Shown here in pieces: positions 52,610 through 61,316 of a stretch of DNA of 64,000 nt. A model generated the notes under the pieces. The model saw only the letters and a program-made list of their open reading frames with translations, did no database searches and was not told the DNA's origin. This stretch comes from Flavobacteriia bacterium 40-80 (GTDB lineage: Bacteria > Bacteroidota > Bacteroidia > Flavobacteriales_D > Crocinitomicaceae), in contig MKVF01000006.1 of the NCBI GenBank assembly GCA_001899145.1, positions 495,806 through 559,805 on the forward strand, written 5' to 3'. Position numbers and translations under genes: made by a program. The stretch's first letter is position 1. Each line of letters starts with the position of its first letter.

Positions 52610-55273
52610 TCAAAAGATATTAGGGCGAAGCCACTTTTCTGTTTCTTCCGGATTCACTCTTCTTCTCGCTGCATCTGCTTTTATCTGTGACTCATCAATT
52701 TTCCCCAAACCAAAATACTTGGCGTGCGGGCTGGCAAAATACCAGCCGCTGACTGCAGCAGTCGGATGCATTGCCAGAGTTTCCGTCAGCTGTATTCCTG
52801 TATTCTTATAGGCATTAAGCAACTTAAAAATAGTCAGCTTTTCACGATGGTCAGGGCATGCAGGATAACCCGGCGCAGGACGGATCCCGATGTATTTTTC
52901 CTTAATAAGATCTTCATTCTCCAACTTTTCATCCGTGGCATATCCCCAGTATTCTTTTCGGACATATTCATGGAGATATTCAGCAAATGCTTCTGCCAAA
53001 CGATCGGCAAGCGACTTCAACATGATCGAGGAATAATCATCGTGTTCTTCTTCAAATTCAAGCACTTTTTCATCCAGACCAACACCTGTTGTTACTGCAA
53101 AACAGCCGATATAATCTCTCTTAGTACCTTTAGGAGCAATAAAATCCGCAAGGGATAAATTAGGCTGTCCCGCCGTTTTTTGTGTCTGCTGACGCAAACT
53201 GTAACTTTCTGCCAGCACCAAAGAGGTTTGCGGGTCGTAAATCTCTGTCGTATCATCTATTGAATTAGCCGGGAAAATACCAAAAACGGCACGTGCTTTT
53301 ATCCATTTTTCCGCGATCAGCTTGTCCAGCATCAGCTGCGCATCCTCATAAAGATGCTTTGCCTGATCACCAACCACTTCGTCATTTAGGATCGCAGGAA
53401 ATTTACCATACAATTCCCATGTCATGAAAAAAGGTGTCCAGTCAATGTAATTTTTCAGTTTTTCAAGCGGAAAATCAGTAAAACATTCAATTCCCAATCT
53501 ATTTGGCACAGGAATAACTTCATTTTCCCAATCAATTTTGAGCTTATTTTTTAAAGCTTCATCGTAGCTTAATAACGTTTTTGCCGATTTTTTATTCTCA
53601 TGATGAAAACGAATTTTATCGTATTCTTCGTTTAACTTACTTACAAAATCTTCTCTTTTACTTCCAAGCAGCGACTCTACTACAGTTACTGCACGCGATG
53701 CATCCAGAACGTGAACTGTCGTTCCGTTGGGATAGTGCTGTTCTATCTTTACGGCGGTATGTACTTTGGATGTCGTCGCTCCTCCAATCATTAGCGGAAC
53801 CGACAGGTTGGATTTCTGCAGCGCATCTGCAACACTAACCATTTCGTCCAGTGAAGGTGTGATCAGCCCGCTCAATCCTATTACATCAACATTATATTCA
53901 ACAGATTTCTGAATAATTTCTTCTGTCGGAACCATTACTCCCAGGTCAATAACTTCATAGTTATTACATCCTAAAACCACGCTCACGATATTTTTCCCGA
54001 TATCGTGGACATCTCCTTTTACGGTTGCCATCAATATCTTTCCTGCCGCTGCAGTCTTTTCATTTTTTTCTGCTTCAATATAAGGCTGCAGTATTGCTAC
54101 CGCTTTTTTCATAACACGGGCTGATTTTACCACTTGTGGTAAAAACATTTTTCCTGAACCGAACAGATCGCCAACAACATTCATTCCATCCATCAGCGGG
54201 CCTTCAATTACTTCAATCGGCCGGGCATACTTTCTTCGGCATTCTTCGACATTTTCTTCCAGGAAATCCAATACTCCTTTTACTAATGCGTATTTCAGAC
54301 GTTCCTCTACCGGTGCGTTCATCCATTCATTCGTTTCTACCTTTTTGGATGTGTCGCCTTTTACTGTTTCCGCAAAAGCCAGTAATTCTTCCGTGGCATC
54401 TTCTGTTCGGTTCAGTAAGACATCTTCGACTTTTTTAAGTAATACAGGATCTATTTCATCGTAAATCTCCAGCATTGTAGGATTTACTATTCCCATATCC
54501 ATTCCGTTCTTTATTGCGTGATATAGAAACGCGGAATGCATTGCTTCTCTTACTTTGTTATTTCCTCTGAATGAAAATGAAACATTAGAAACTCCTCCGC
54601 TGACATGTGCATCCGTTAAATTCTCACGGATCCATCTCGCCGCATTGAAGAAATCCAGTGCGTTGCGCCTGTGCTCGTCCATTCCTGTAGCAACAGGAAA
54701 AATATTAGGATCAAAAATGATGTCTCCGGGAGGAAAATGTGCTTGTTCAGTCAACAATTCGTACGAACGTTTGCAGATTTCTATTCTCCGCTCTAATGAA
54801 TCCGCCTGCCCCTGTTCGTCAAATGCCATGACTACCACTGCTGCGCCATAACGTTTGATCAGCTTTGCCTTACGGATAAATTCATCTTCTCCTTCTTTCA
54901 ATGAGATCGAGTTAACGATTCCTTTCCCCTGCAAGCACTGTAATCCTGCTTCAATGATTTCCCATCTGGAGCTGTCAATCATAATGGGGATCCGCGCTAT
55001 TTCAGGCTCAGAAGCTATTAAATGTAAAAAACGTGTCATTGCTGCTTTTCCGTCAATCATCGCCTCGTCCATATTGACATCCAGCACCTGAGCACCACCT
55101 CTCACCTGCTCCAACGCCACTGACAATGCGTCTTCATAACGATTTTCCTGAATCATCTTTAAAAATACCCGTGAGCCGGTCACGTTGGTTCGTTCACCAA
55201 TATTCACGAAGTTAGATTCAGTTGTAACGATTAGCGGTTCTAATCCGGAAAGCTTTAAAGTCGTTTGTGTCAT
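52610..55273 (-). CDS. metH: Methionine synthase, cobalamin-dependent, C-terminal part (pterin, B12 and SAM domains)
   Basis: An 887-residue protein with three of the four MetH modules. Residues about 15-280 are the methyltetrahydrofolate (pterin-binding) domain: [42 protein letters not shown]. Then come the cap and cobalamin domain (to ~560), with the B12 His ligand in [13 protein letters not shown]. Last is the reactivation domain with [12 protein letters not shown]. It starts at the folate domain; the homocysteine domain is encoded separately at 55749-56744. Together they move the methyl group from methyl-folate through B12 to homocysteine. The operon sits behind a SAM-I riboswitch. Confidence 0.95.
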   Translation of the reverse strand: MTQTTLKLSGLEPLIVTTESNFVNIGERTNVTGSRVFLKMIQENRYEDALSVALEQVRGGAQVLDVNMDEAMIDGKAAMTRFLHLIASEPEIARIPIMIDSSRWEIIEAGLQCLQGKGIVNSISLKEGEDEFIRKAKLIKRYGAAVVVMAFDEQGQADSLERRIEICKRSYELLTEQAHFPPGDIIFDPNIFPVATGMDEHRRNALDFFNAARWIRENLTDAHVSGGVSNVSFSFRGNNKVREAMHSAFLYHAIKNGMDMGIVNPTMLEIYDEIDPVLLKKVEDVLLNRTEDATEELLAFAETVKGDTSKKVETNEWMNAPVEERLKYALVKGVLDFLEENVEECRRKYARPIEVIEGPLMDGMNVVGDLFGSGKMFLPQVVKSARVMKKAVAILQPYIEAEKNEKTAAAGKILMATVKGDVHDIGKNIVSVVLGCNNYEVIDLGVMVPTEEIIQKSVEYNVDVIGLSGLITPSLDEMVSVADALQKSNLSVPLMIGGATTSKVHTAVKIEQHYPNGTTVHVLDASRAVTVVESLLGSKREDFVSKLNEEYDKIRFHHENKKSAKTLLSYDEALKNKLKIDWENEVIPVPNRLGIECFTDFPLEKLKNYIDWTPFFMTWELYGKFPAILNDEVVGDQAKHLYEDAQLMLDKLIAEKWIKARAVFGIFPANSIDDTTEIYDPQTSLVLAESYSLRQQTQKTAGQPNLSLADFIAPKGTKRDYIGCFAVTTGVGLDEKVLEFEEEHDDYSSIMLKSLADRLAEAFAEYLHEYVRKEYWGYATDEKLENEDLIKEKYIGIRPAPGYPACPDHREKLTIFKLLNAYKNTGIQLTETLAMHPTAAVSGWYFASPHAKYFGLGKIDESQIKADAARRRVNPEETEKWLRPNIF

Positions 55274-55300
55274 CTTAAATATTGAATTTTGAATATTGAA

Positions 55301-55663
55301 TTATGAACGGGGTTTTAACCGAGATTTTGAAGTTAAAATACTGCTTTTGAGTATTTTTTTAATTTCATCGGATGTATGGATTAATCTTTCGTAATTATTT
55401 TTATCAATGTAATCAGAGGTAAACAAAAGCTCTAACCAATATTGCGATTCATCACATTCTTTCAGAGAAATATAAAGCTTATGAATAAAGTCCGGAATAC
55501 TTTGAGAATTATTTGCTTCTCTGATATTCGCTCCAACTGAAGTTGCTGAACGAAGAAACTGTTTACTCAGAATAAATTCCTGATTCTTAATCAGCTTTTT
55601 ATAAGTTGAAACAGAATTCAACGCAAATTCAAAGCTTTTTGTTTTTAATACATTTTCTTTCAT
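55301..55663 (-). CDS. Four-helix-bundle protein (23S rRNA IVP-like) inserted between the metH genes
   Basis: A 120-residue protein of the S23/IVP-like four-helix-bundle family: LKTKSFEFALNSVSTYKKL, LSKQFLRSATSVGANIREANNSQSIPDFIHKLYISLKECDESQYWLELL and YERLIHTSDEIKKIL. 'LRSATSVGANIREAN' is the most typical stretch. ATG at 55663 gives the usual ~120 residues; longer in-frame starts exist at 55684 and 55717. The family is named for proteins encoded in intervening sequences of 23S rRNA genes but is also found at many other loci. Its function is unknown. It lies on the same strand between the two metH parts. Confidence 0.88.
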   Translation of the reverse strand: MKENVLKTKSFEFALNSVSTYKKLIKNQEFILSKQFLRSATSVGANIREANNSQSIPDFIHKLYISLKECDESQYWLELLFTSDYIDKNNYERLIHTSDEIKKILKSSILTSKSRLKPRS

Positions 55664-55748
55664 AATAAATGGTTTAATTGTCATTTTTAATTTAAGAAAA
55701 AAGATCACTTCAAACAATAATTAATTAAAACATTCTTTACCAAAAAAT

Positions 55749-56744
55749 TCAGTATTCAGTACTTAATTTTCTAGGTTCATAGTTCTTCACTAAATCCGCA
55801 ATTGCTTTTATATGTTCTGGTGTCGTTCCGCAACACCCACCAATAATATTAATGATATTATCTTTCAGATAATCTTCTATTTGCTTCTCCATAATTTCGG
55901 GAGTCTCATCATAACGCCCAAATTCATTCGGAAGTCCTGCATTCGGATGTGCACTTACCGCAAAGGGTGCGTGCTGAGAAAGCGTTTTCAGATAAGGCTG
56001 CATCATTTTTGCTCCAAGTGCGCAGTTCAGCCCGATACTCAGCAGATCCATGTGCTGAACAGAAATCAGAAAAGCTTCTGTGGTTTGACCTGTTAATGTC
56101 CTTCCCGACTGATCTGTAATTGTTCCGGAAACCATCACCGGCAATTTTATTCCTTTCTCCTCAAAATACTGATCTATAGCAAACAATGCAGCTTTGGCAT
56201 TCAGTGTGTCAAAAACAGTTTCTACTAATAAAATATCCGCTCCTCCTCTGACTAAACCATCTGTCTGCTGATAATAGGCTGCTCTAAGTTCTTCGAAAGT
56301 GATTGCTCTGAATCCGGGATCGTTTACATCAGGAGAAAGGCTGGCTGTACGGTTTGTCGGACCAATCGATCCCGCTACAAATCGTGGTTTATCCGGTGTT
56401 TTTTTTGTGTACTCATCTGCGACTTCTCTGGCAATTTTCGCACCCAGATAATTGATGTCGTCCACGGCAAAAGCGAGGCCATAGTCTTCCTGAGCTATTG
56501 TTGTCCCGGAAAAAGTATTCGTTTCAATAATATCCGCACCTGCCTCAAGGTAAGCAGCGTGAATCTCCTTAATAATATCAGGACGTGTCAGTGACAGCAG
56601 ATCATTATTTCCCTTCAATGGCTTATGGTGGTTTTCAAACCATCCTTTTCGAAAATCTTCTTCTGTTAATGTATAACGCTGAATCATCGTTCCCATCGCG
56701 CCGTCTAAAACGAGAATCCTTTCTTTTAAAAGTTCTTTTATCAT
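55749..56744 (-). CDS. metH: Methionine synthase N-terminal part (homocysteine S-methyltransferase domain)
   Basis: A 331-residue homocysteine-binding barrel: [16 protein letters not shown] at the start, [38 protein letters not shown], and the zinc ligands in GLNCALGA and [13 protein letters not shown]. It equals the first module of E. coli MetH but ends just after that module. A true stop and another gene separate it from the rest. It binds and activates homocysteine through zinc and must dock with the B12 part in trans. It is first in the operon, directly under the SAM-I riboswitch. Confidence 0.95.
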   Translation of the reverse strand: MIKELLKERILVLDGAMGTMIQRYTLTEEDFRKGWFENHHKPLKGNNDLLSLTRPDIIKEIHAAYLEAGADIIETNTFSGTTIAQEDYGLAFAVDDINYLGAKIAREVADEYTKKTPDKPRFVAGSIGPTNRTASLSPDVNDPGFRAITFEELRAAYYQQTDGLVRGGADILLVETVFDTLNAKAALFAIDQYFEEKGIKLPVMVSGTITDQSGRTLTGQTTEAFLISVQHMDLLSIGLNCALGAKMMQPYLKTLSQHAPFAVSAHPNAGLPNEFGRYDETPEIMEKQIEDYLKDNIINIIGGCCGTTPEHIKAIADLVKNYEPRKLSTEY

Positions 56745-56785
56745 AATCTGTTAAAGCATAAAGAAAGCAGGGAATCCTGTATCAC

Positions 56786-56896
56786 AACTTATCTTTTCCG
56801 TCTGCTGACGAATAGGATTTGGCACCTTTTTCCATTGAAACGGAAGAGGTTGCCAAGGTTTCATCGGGCCAGTCCCTCCACCTTTCTTTATAAGTT
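56786..56896 (-). ncRNA. SAM-I (S-box) riboswitch
   Basis: Minus strand. The P1 helix is AACTTAT with ATAAGTT, exact complements at the two ends. Inside are the conserved S-box blocks: GGTGGAGGGACTGGCCCGAT with the kink-turn, GAAACC, and TTGGCAACC, then a P3 arm and GGTGCCAAATCC. It ends 41 bases before the metH N-terminal start. SAM binding should lower expression of the operon. The intervening sequence has only a weak CAGG/CCTG hairpin, so whether control is at transcription or translation is open. Confidence 0.93.
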
Positions 56897-56917
56897 TATA
56901 TTTTAATGAACTGAGCA

Positions 56918-56925
56918 CAAAAGTA
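56918..56925 (-). promoter_or_regulatory. -7 promoter element of the metH operon
   Basis: The minus strand reads TACTTTTG, matching TAnnTTTG, 21 bases before the riboswitch P1 helix. RNA would begin just before the aptamer, as expected. Confidence 0.55.
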
Positions 56926-57087
56926 CATTACAATTTCATGAAATAAAAGAAAAATATTTTTTTTACATTAAAATTACAACATAGGCTTATTTTCACCAGA
57001 TATCCGAAAGAAGTTCTTTCTGAGAATAAGACTTTTTTCACCATCTTTACATAAAATTTCAGAACATCTTAAAAAGAACTATCTCTG

Positions 57088-60000
57088 ATGGATAAGCCTT
57101 TGAAAATATACAGCGCTTCTGCAGGAAGCGGAAAAACATATACGCTTGTAAAAACGTATCTGGAGCTGATTTTAAAAGGTGATGCACAACCTCTGAATTT
57201 TTCGAAGATCATCGCCATGACGTTTACCAATAAAGCGGCATTGGAAATGAAGACACGGATCATCAGCGCTCTGGATAATTTAAGCAATCCCGAAAGAGTT
57301 CCTGAAAACACGGAAAAAGCGAAAAAATACTTAGCGGATATTTCGAAAGATTTCGGGATGAAACCGGAAGAAGTACAGAAAAAAGCACAAATTGCGCTGA
57401 CACATATTCTGCATCAATACGAGGATTTTTATGTAATGACCATTGACAAGTTCAATCTGCGCCTGATACGTTCGTTTGCGATGGACCTCAATCTGGACGC
57501 TAATTTTAAAGTCATCATTGATGAAACGGAAATTACACAGCGTGTAACGGAAGATTTTCTGAACGAAATAGACGACCAGTTCACTTCTGTCCTGTCAAAA
57601 TTATTTGTACAGCTGGCAGAAGAAAAAATGTCGGACGGGGAAAACTGGAATTTTGAAAGAGAGCTGTCCGATTATCTTAAAATTCTCGGAAAAGAAGAGG
57701 CGATTGAACTGTTGAATCAGACAGATGAGGAGACATACAGCTCGGAAACATTCAACCTGATAAAGCTTCAAATCCGACATCTGGATCAAAAAATTGAAGA
57801 AAACGCGGAACAATTTCTGGATAAAATTCAGCCGGTCGTTGATGATATTGACGACAAACGGAAAAAAAATTCCATTGTTGGTTTAATTGAAAAGCTGAAA
57901 GCCAACAAATCCCGGATCAGCTCAGAAATGAAAATGCCGTTAACGGAGGCACAAATCCGCTATATGGAGAATAACGAGCTGCCGGAGCATATTGTAAATA
58001 TACTTACTGATTTTTATACAAAGCATCTGGAGTTAATTGCTCAGACCGAGCAATTGAACCGTGTCAAGAAAAGCTTTCATTATATCCGCCTGCTGAAAAA
58101 AATACACGACCGGTTACAGGAGTTCCGTCAGACAGAACAGATTATCCGAATCTCCGAATTTAACCGTATGATCTCCGATTTGCTGAAAAATGAAAGCTCT
58201 CCGTTCATTTATGAAAAACTGGGAACACGGTTTAATCATTTTTTGCTGGACGAATTCCAGGATACTTCCCGCCTGCAATGGCAGAATATCGTTCCGTTAG
58301 TACATGAAGCACTTTCCCAGCAATATCAGAATCTAATTGTGGGAGACCCGAAGCAATCCATTTATCGCTTCAGAGGCGGAGTCGCTGATCAGTTCGTTGC
58401 TTTACCGGCGGTTTACAATCCAAAAAACGAAGCTTCCTTAAAAGAAATTTCGGGTTATTTTGAAAAGATGGGCATCCGGGAAGATTTGGGAGATAATTAC
58501 CGTTCTTCAAAGGAAATTGTAGAATTCAATAATTTGTTTTTTACAGAACTTGTGAAGTTTATCCGTCAGGAAAAAGAAATTGATTATACCTCTTATTACG
58601 ACAGCATCGTTCAGAATCCGAAAAGCGAGAAAAAAGGGTATATTGAGCTTATTTCATTAAAAGAAAAAGCAAGATCTGCCGGCGACGAAGACAGTGAAGA
58701 GGAAAACAGCTCCGAAAATATCCGGTTTTTGATTTCCCGCGTGGAAGAATGTATCAGAGACGGCTATGAAAAAGGAGATATCTGCGTTTTAGGAGACACA
58801 GCAAGATTATGCAACGAATATGCCATCGCTTTATCACAAAAGGGATATAAGGTTGTTTCCAGCGACAGCCTCGCAGTAGATTCCGATCAGGCTGTGAAAT
58901 TGTGCATCATCTATCTGTCATGGAGAAACCAGCCTTCCAATGAGCTTGCTGCAAAACGGTTTGCGGAAAAGTTCCTGTCCATACGATTTCCGGAAGATGC
59001 TACACGGCTTTATATGTCTTATATGAATGAACGTCCGGCATTCAATGAAGAATCAGGTCCGGTAAGTTATTTCAATACACGGCAGTTCGTTAATGACTAT
59101 TTCGAATCCTGGGAAAATTTTCACTTTCCCTTTGAGAATCTGTATGCTTTACTGGAACGGTTTTATCAGATTTCCGGACTGAACGAATTAGAAAATCCGT
59201 ATTTACACCATTTATCGGATCTGGCATTTAATTACGATCTGAACAACGGGCCTGATCTGAACACATTTCTGGATTTTTATGCAAAAACAGGAAAAAATTC
59301 ATCCATTCAGACACCTGAAAATAAAGATGCGGTCAAAATAATGACTGCTCACAAATCAAAAGGGCTGGAATTTAAAATAGTCATCATTCCGCAGCTGAAC
59401 AACAACTTTTTAAAAAATAAAGCAAAATACCTGATCCAGTTAGATGAGCATCTCTCCTACACTACTCTTTCACAAAAAGTTTTAAGTCCTAAATTAAAAA
59501 ATAATTATACAGAGGAATACACGGCAGGACTCCTGGATAAGCTGAATTTATACTATGTTGCTTTCACACGTCCGATCGACCGTTTATATGTCATGAATTA
59601 CATCAAAAGCAATTCTTCGGTTGCTTTCGGGCCGATCTTTCACGAATTCCTGCAGACGCCCGTTTTTGAATCCCACACCGCTGAAAAGGAAATTATCGGG
59701 AAAGAGAGAGAGTTTTTTCGGTTCCAATTCGGTGAACGTGTTACCAACCCGGCTTCTTTTCAGGCAAATGAAGCAAATAATTTTGTTCCTGAGAATGTTT
59801 CCGACAAATTATGGTTCCCTTCCATTTCGCTAAAAAACCACCTGGAAGATATTGACGAAAGCATTGAAGAGCAACGACGCTACGGCCGTCAGCTGCATTA
59901 TATTCTTTCGGAGCTGGAACATTTTAATGACAGCACGGAAGCCATCGAAATTCTCCAGAAAAAAGGATTGATCGAAAAAGCATTTTCAGAGCGTTTGCTG

Positions 60001-60291
60001 CAAGACATTCAGCATATTACCTCCAGCAAAATGTATGAGGAATTGCACCAGGGTAAAAAACAGGTAATAAATGAACAATCCATCATCATTTCTGAGTCAG
60101 AGGTAAAACGCCCGGATAAAATCATAGTGAAAGACAACGAAACCATTGTACTGGATTTTAAAACCGGACTGAAAACCGGCAAGGATCTGAAACAAATAAA
60201 AAATTACTGTGAAATCCTTGAGCAAATGGATTTTCCGAATGTCCGGGGAATTGTCCTCTATACGCAGGAACTGGAATTTATAGAAGTGTAA
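57088..60291 (+). CDS. AddA-like UvrD-family helicase-nuclease
   Basis: A 1067-residue helicase-nuclease. Motifs: IYSASAGSGKTYTLVKTYLELI (I), IIAMTFTNKAALEMKTRI (Ia), HFLLDEFQDTSRLQW (II), LIVGDPKQSIYRFRGG (III), GDNYRSSKEIVEFNN (IV), IMTAHKSKGLEFKIVIIP (V) and LNLYYVAFTRPIDRLYV (VI). The last ~150 residues carry a PD-(D/E)xK nuclease core: RRYGRQLHYILSELEHF, RPDKII and VLDFKTG. It is the AddA/RecB-like arm of an AddAB-type end resection enzyme. No AddB-like partner is adjacent, so it may be encoded elsewhere. It would prepare double-strand ends for RecA. Confidence 0.9.
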   Translation: MDKPLKIYSASAGSGKTYTLVKTYLELILKGDAQPLNFSKIIAMTFTNKAALEMKTRIISALDNLSNPERVPENTEKAKKYLADISKDFGMKPEEVQKKAQIALTHILHQYEDFYVMTIDKFNLRLIRSFAMDLNLDANFKVIIDETEITQRVTEDFLNEIDDQFTSVLSKLFVQLAEEKMSDGENWNFERELSDYLKILGKEEAIELLNQTDEETYSSETFNLIKLQIRHLDQKIEENAEQFLDKIQPVVDDIDDKRKKNSIVGLIEKLKANKSRISSEMKMPLTEAQIRYMENNELPEHIVNILTDFYTKHLELIAQTEQLNRVKKSFHYIRLLKKIHDRLQEFRQTEQIIRISEFNRMISDLLKNESSPFIYEKLGTRFNHFLLDEFQDTSRLQWQNIVPLVHEALSQQYQNLIVGDPKQSIYRFRGGVADQFVALPAVYNPKNEASLKEISGYFEKMGIREDLGDNYRSSKEIVEFNNLFFTELVKFIRQEKEIDYTSYYDSIVQNPKSEKKGYIELISLKEKARSAGDEDSEEENSSENIRFLISRVEECIRDGYEKGDICVLGDTARLCNEYAIALSQKGYKVVSSDSLAVDSDQAVKLCIIYLSWRNQPSNELAAKRFAEKFLSIRFPEDATRLYMSYMNERPAFNEESGPVSYFNTRQFVNDYFESWENFHFPFENLYALLERFYQISGLNELENPYLHHLSDLAFNYDLNNGPDLNTFLDFYAKTGKNSSIQTPENKDAVKIMTAHKSKGLEFKIVIIPQLNNNFLKNKAKYLIQLDEHLSYTTLSQKVLSPKLKNNYTEEYTAGLLDKLNLYYVAFTRPIDRLYVMNYIKSNSSVAFGPIFHEFLQTPVFESHTAEKEIIGKEREFFRFQFGERVTNPASFQANEANNFVPENVSDKLWFPSISLKNHLEDIDESIEEQRRYGRQLHYILSELEHFNDSTEAIEILQKKGLIEKAFSERLLQDIQHITSSKMYEELHQGKKQVINEQSIIISESEVKRPDKIIVKDNETIVLDFKTGLKTGKDLKQIKNYCEILEQMDFPNVRGIVLYTQELEFIEV

Positions 60292-60417
60292 AAGCAGTAT
60301 TTCTAACCTTGCTAATATATTATTCTGTATCAAATGGATTGCTTTAAAATGTTCTGTTAATTATGAACTAATGGTTTTTATTCTATGTAATTTTAGAATC
60401 CAAACAAATGATAATAT

Positions 60418-61254
60418 ATGAAAACCTTTAAACTTCACAACAATATTCAGATCCCGGCTGTGGGTTTCGGAACATACAAAATTCAGGAAGGGCAGGAATG
60501 TATTGATGCCGTCAAATTTGCCTTAAAACATAATTATCGTCACATCGACACAGCAGCAGTTTACGAAAACGAAAAGAGTGTTGGTATCGCCATCCGTGAA
60601 AGTGCTGTTCCGAGAGAAGAGCTTTTTATCACGACCAAAGTGTGGAATACAGAACGGGGATATGAAAAAACATTAAAAGCTTTTGATGCTTCTATGGAAC
60701 GTTTAGGATTGGAATACCTCGACCTGTATCTTATCCATTGGCCGGCAAATACAAAACAATTTTCAAATGCCGCTGAACTGAATGCGGAAACATGGCGGGC
60801 GCTGGAAACATTGTATATGAATGGAAAGATCAGAGCAATCGGTGTCAGCAATTTCCTGGTTCATCACCTGGAAGAGCTATTCAAAACAGCAACTATCAAA
60901 CCCATGATTAATCAAATTGAATATCATCCGGGATATACACAAGCAGATACGGTTGAGTTCTGCAAACAGCACAATATTCTGGTCGAAGCATGGAGTCCGT
61001 TAGGAAGAGGCCGTGTTCTGGAAAATCCCTTGCTGGTTGAGCTCGCCGGAAAATACAACGCATCGACAGGAGCTATCTGCCTGCAATTTGCATTACAGCA
61101 GGGCATCATTGTACTTCCAAAATCAACAAATGAAGAACGGATCATTGCTAATAATTCCATTGATTTTACATTAAGTGATGAGGACATTAAAAAGATCAAC
61201 AATATGACGGAAACCGGCTTTTCGGGACTTCAACCTGATAACGTTGATTTCTGA
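60418..61254 (+). CDS. Aldo/keto reductase
   Basis: A 278-residue AKR-superfamily enzyme with a TIM barrel. The catalytic tetrad is visible: Asp and Tyr in IDTAAVYENE, Lys in FITTKVWN, His in LIHWPAN. The NADPH site is at the C-terminal LPKSTNEERIIANNSIDFTLSDED. The sequence is close to 2,5-diketo-gluconic acid/glyoxal-reductase-type AKRs (GFGTYKIQEGQECIDAV start). It reduces aldehydes or ketones with NADPH; the substrate is unknown. The gene is monocistronic, with a strong shared terminator. Confidence 0.92.
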   Translation: MKTFKLHNNIQIPAVGFGTYKIQEGQECIDAVKFALKHNYRHIDTAAVYENEKSVGIAIRESAVPREELFITTKVWNTERGYEKTLKAFDASMERLGLEYLDLYLIHWPANTKQFSNAAELNAETWRALETLYMNGKIRAIGVSNFLVHHLEELFKTATIKPMINQIEYHPGYTQADTVEFCKQHNILVEAWSPLGRGRVLENPLLVELAGKYNASTGAICLQFALQQGIIVLPKSTNEERIIANNSIDFTLSDEDIKKINNMTETGFSGLQPDNVDF

Positions 61255-61271
61255 ATCAGAACATAAAAAGT

Positions 61272-61312
61272 AAAAAGAAATGGCTTTCAAATTGAAAGCC
61301 ATTTCTTTTTTA
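61272..61312. terminator. Bidirectional rho-independent terminator
   Basis: AAAGAAATGGCTTTCAA and TTGAAAGCCATTTCTTT form a 17-bp stem around a single base, with T runs on each side. It ends the reductase gene and the convergent SprB-like gene. Confidence 0.9.
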
Positions 61313-61316
61313 TCGA

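Larger units (their letters stand above)
56745..57087. other. 343-base divergent region with SAM riboswitch and promoter
   Basis: The stretch between the metH operon and the AddA-like gene holds the SAM-I riboswitch (56786-56896) and the metH promoter (-7 at 56918-56925). The part from 56950 to 57087 must carry the promoter of the rightward helicase gene, but no consensus element is clear there. Confidence 0.6.
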
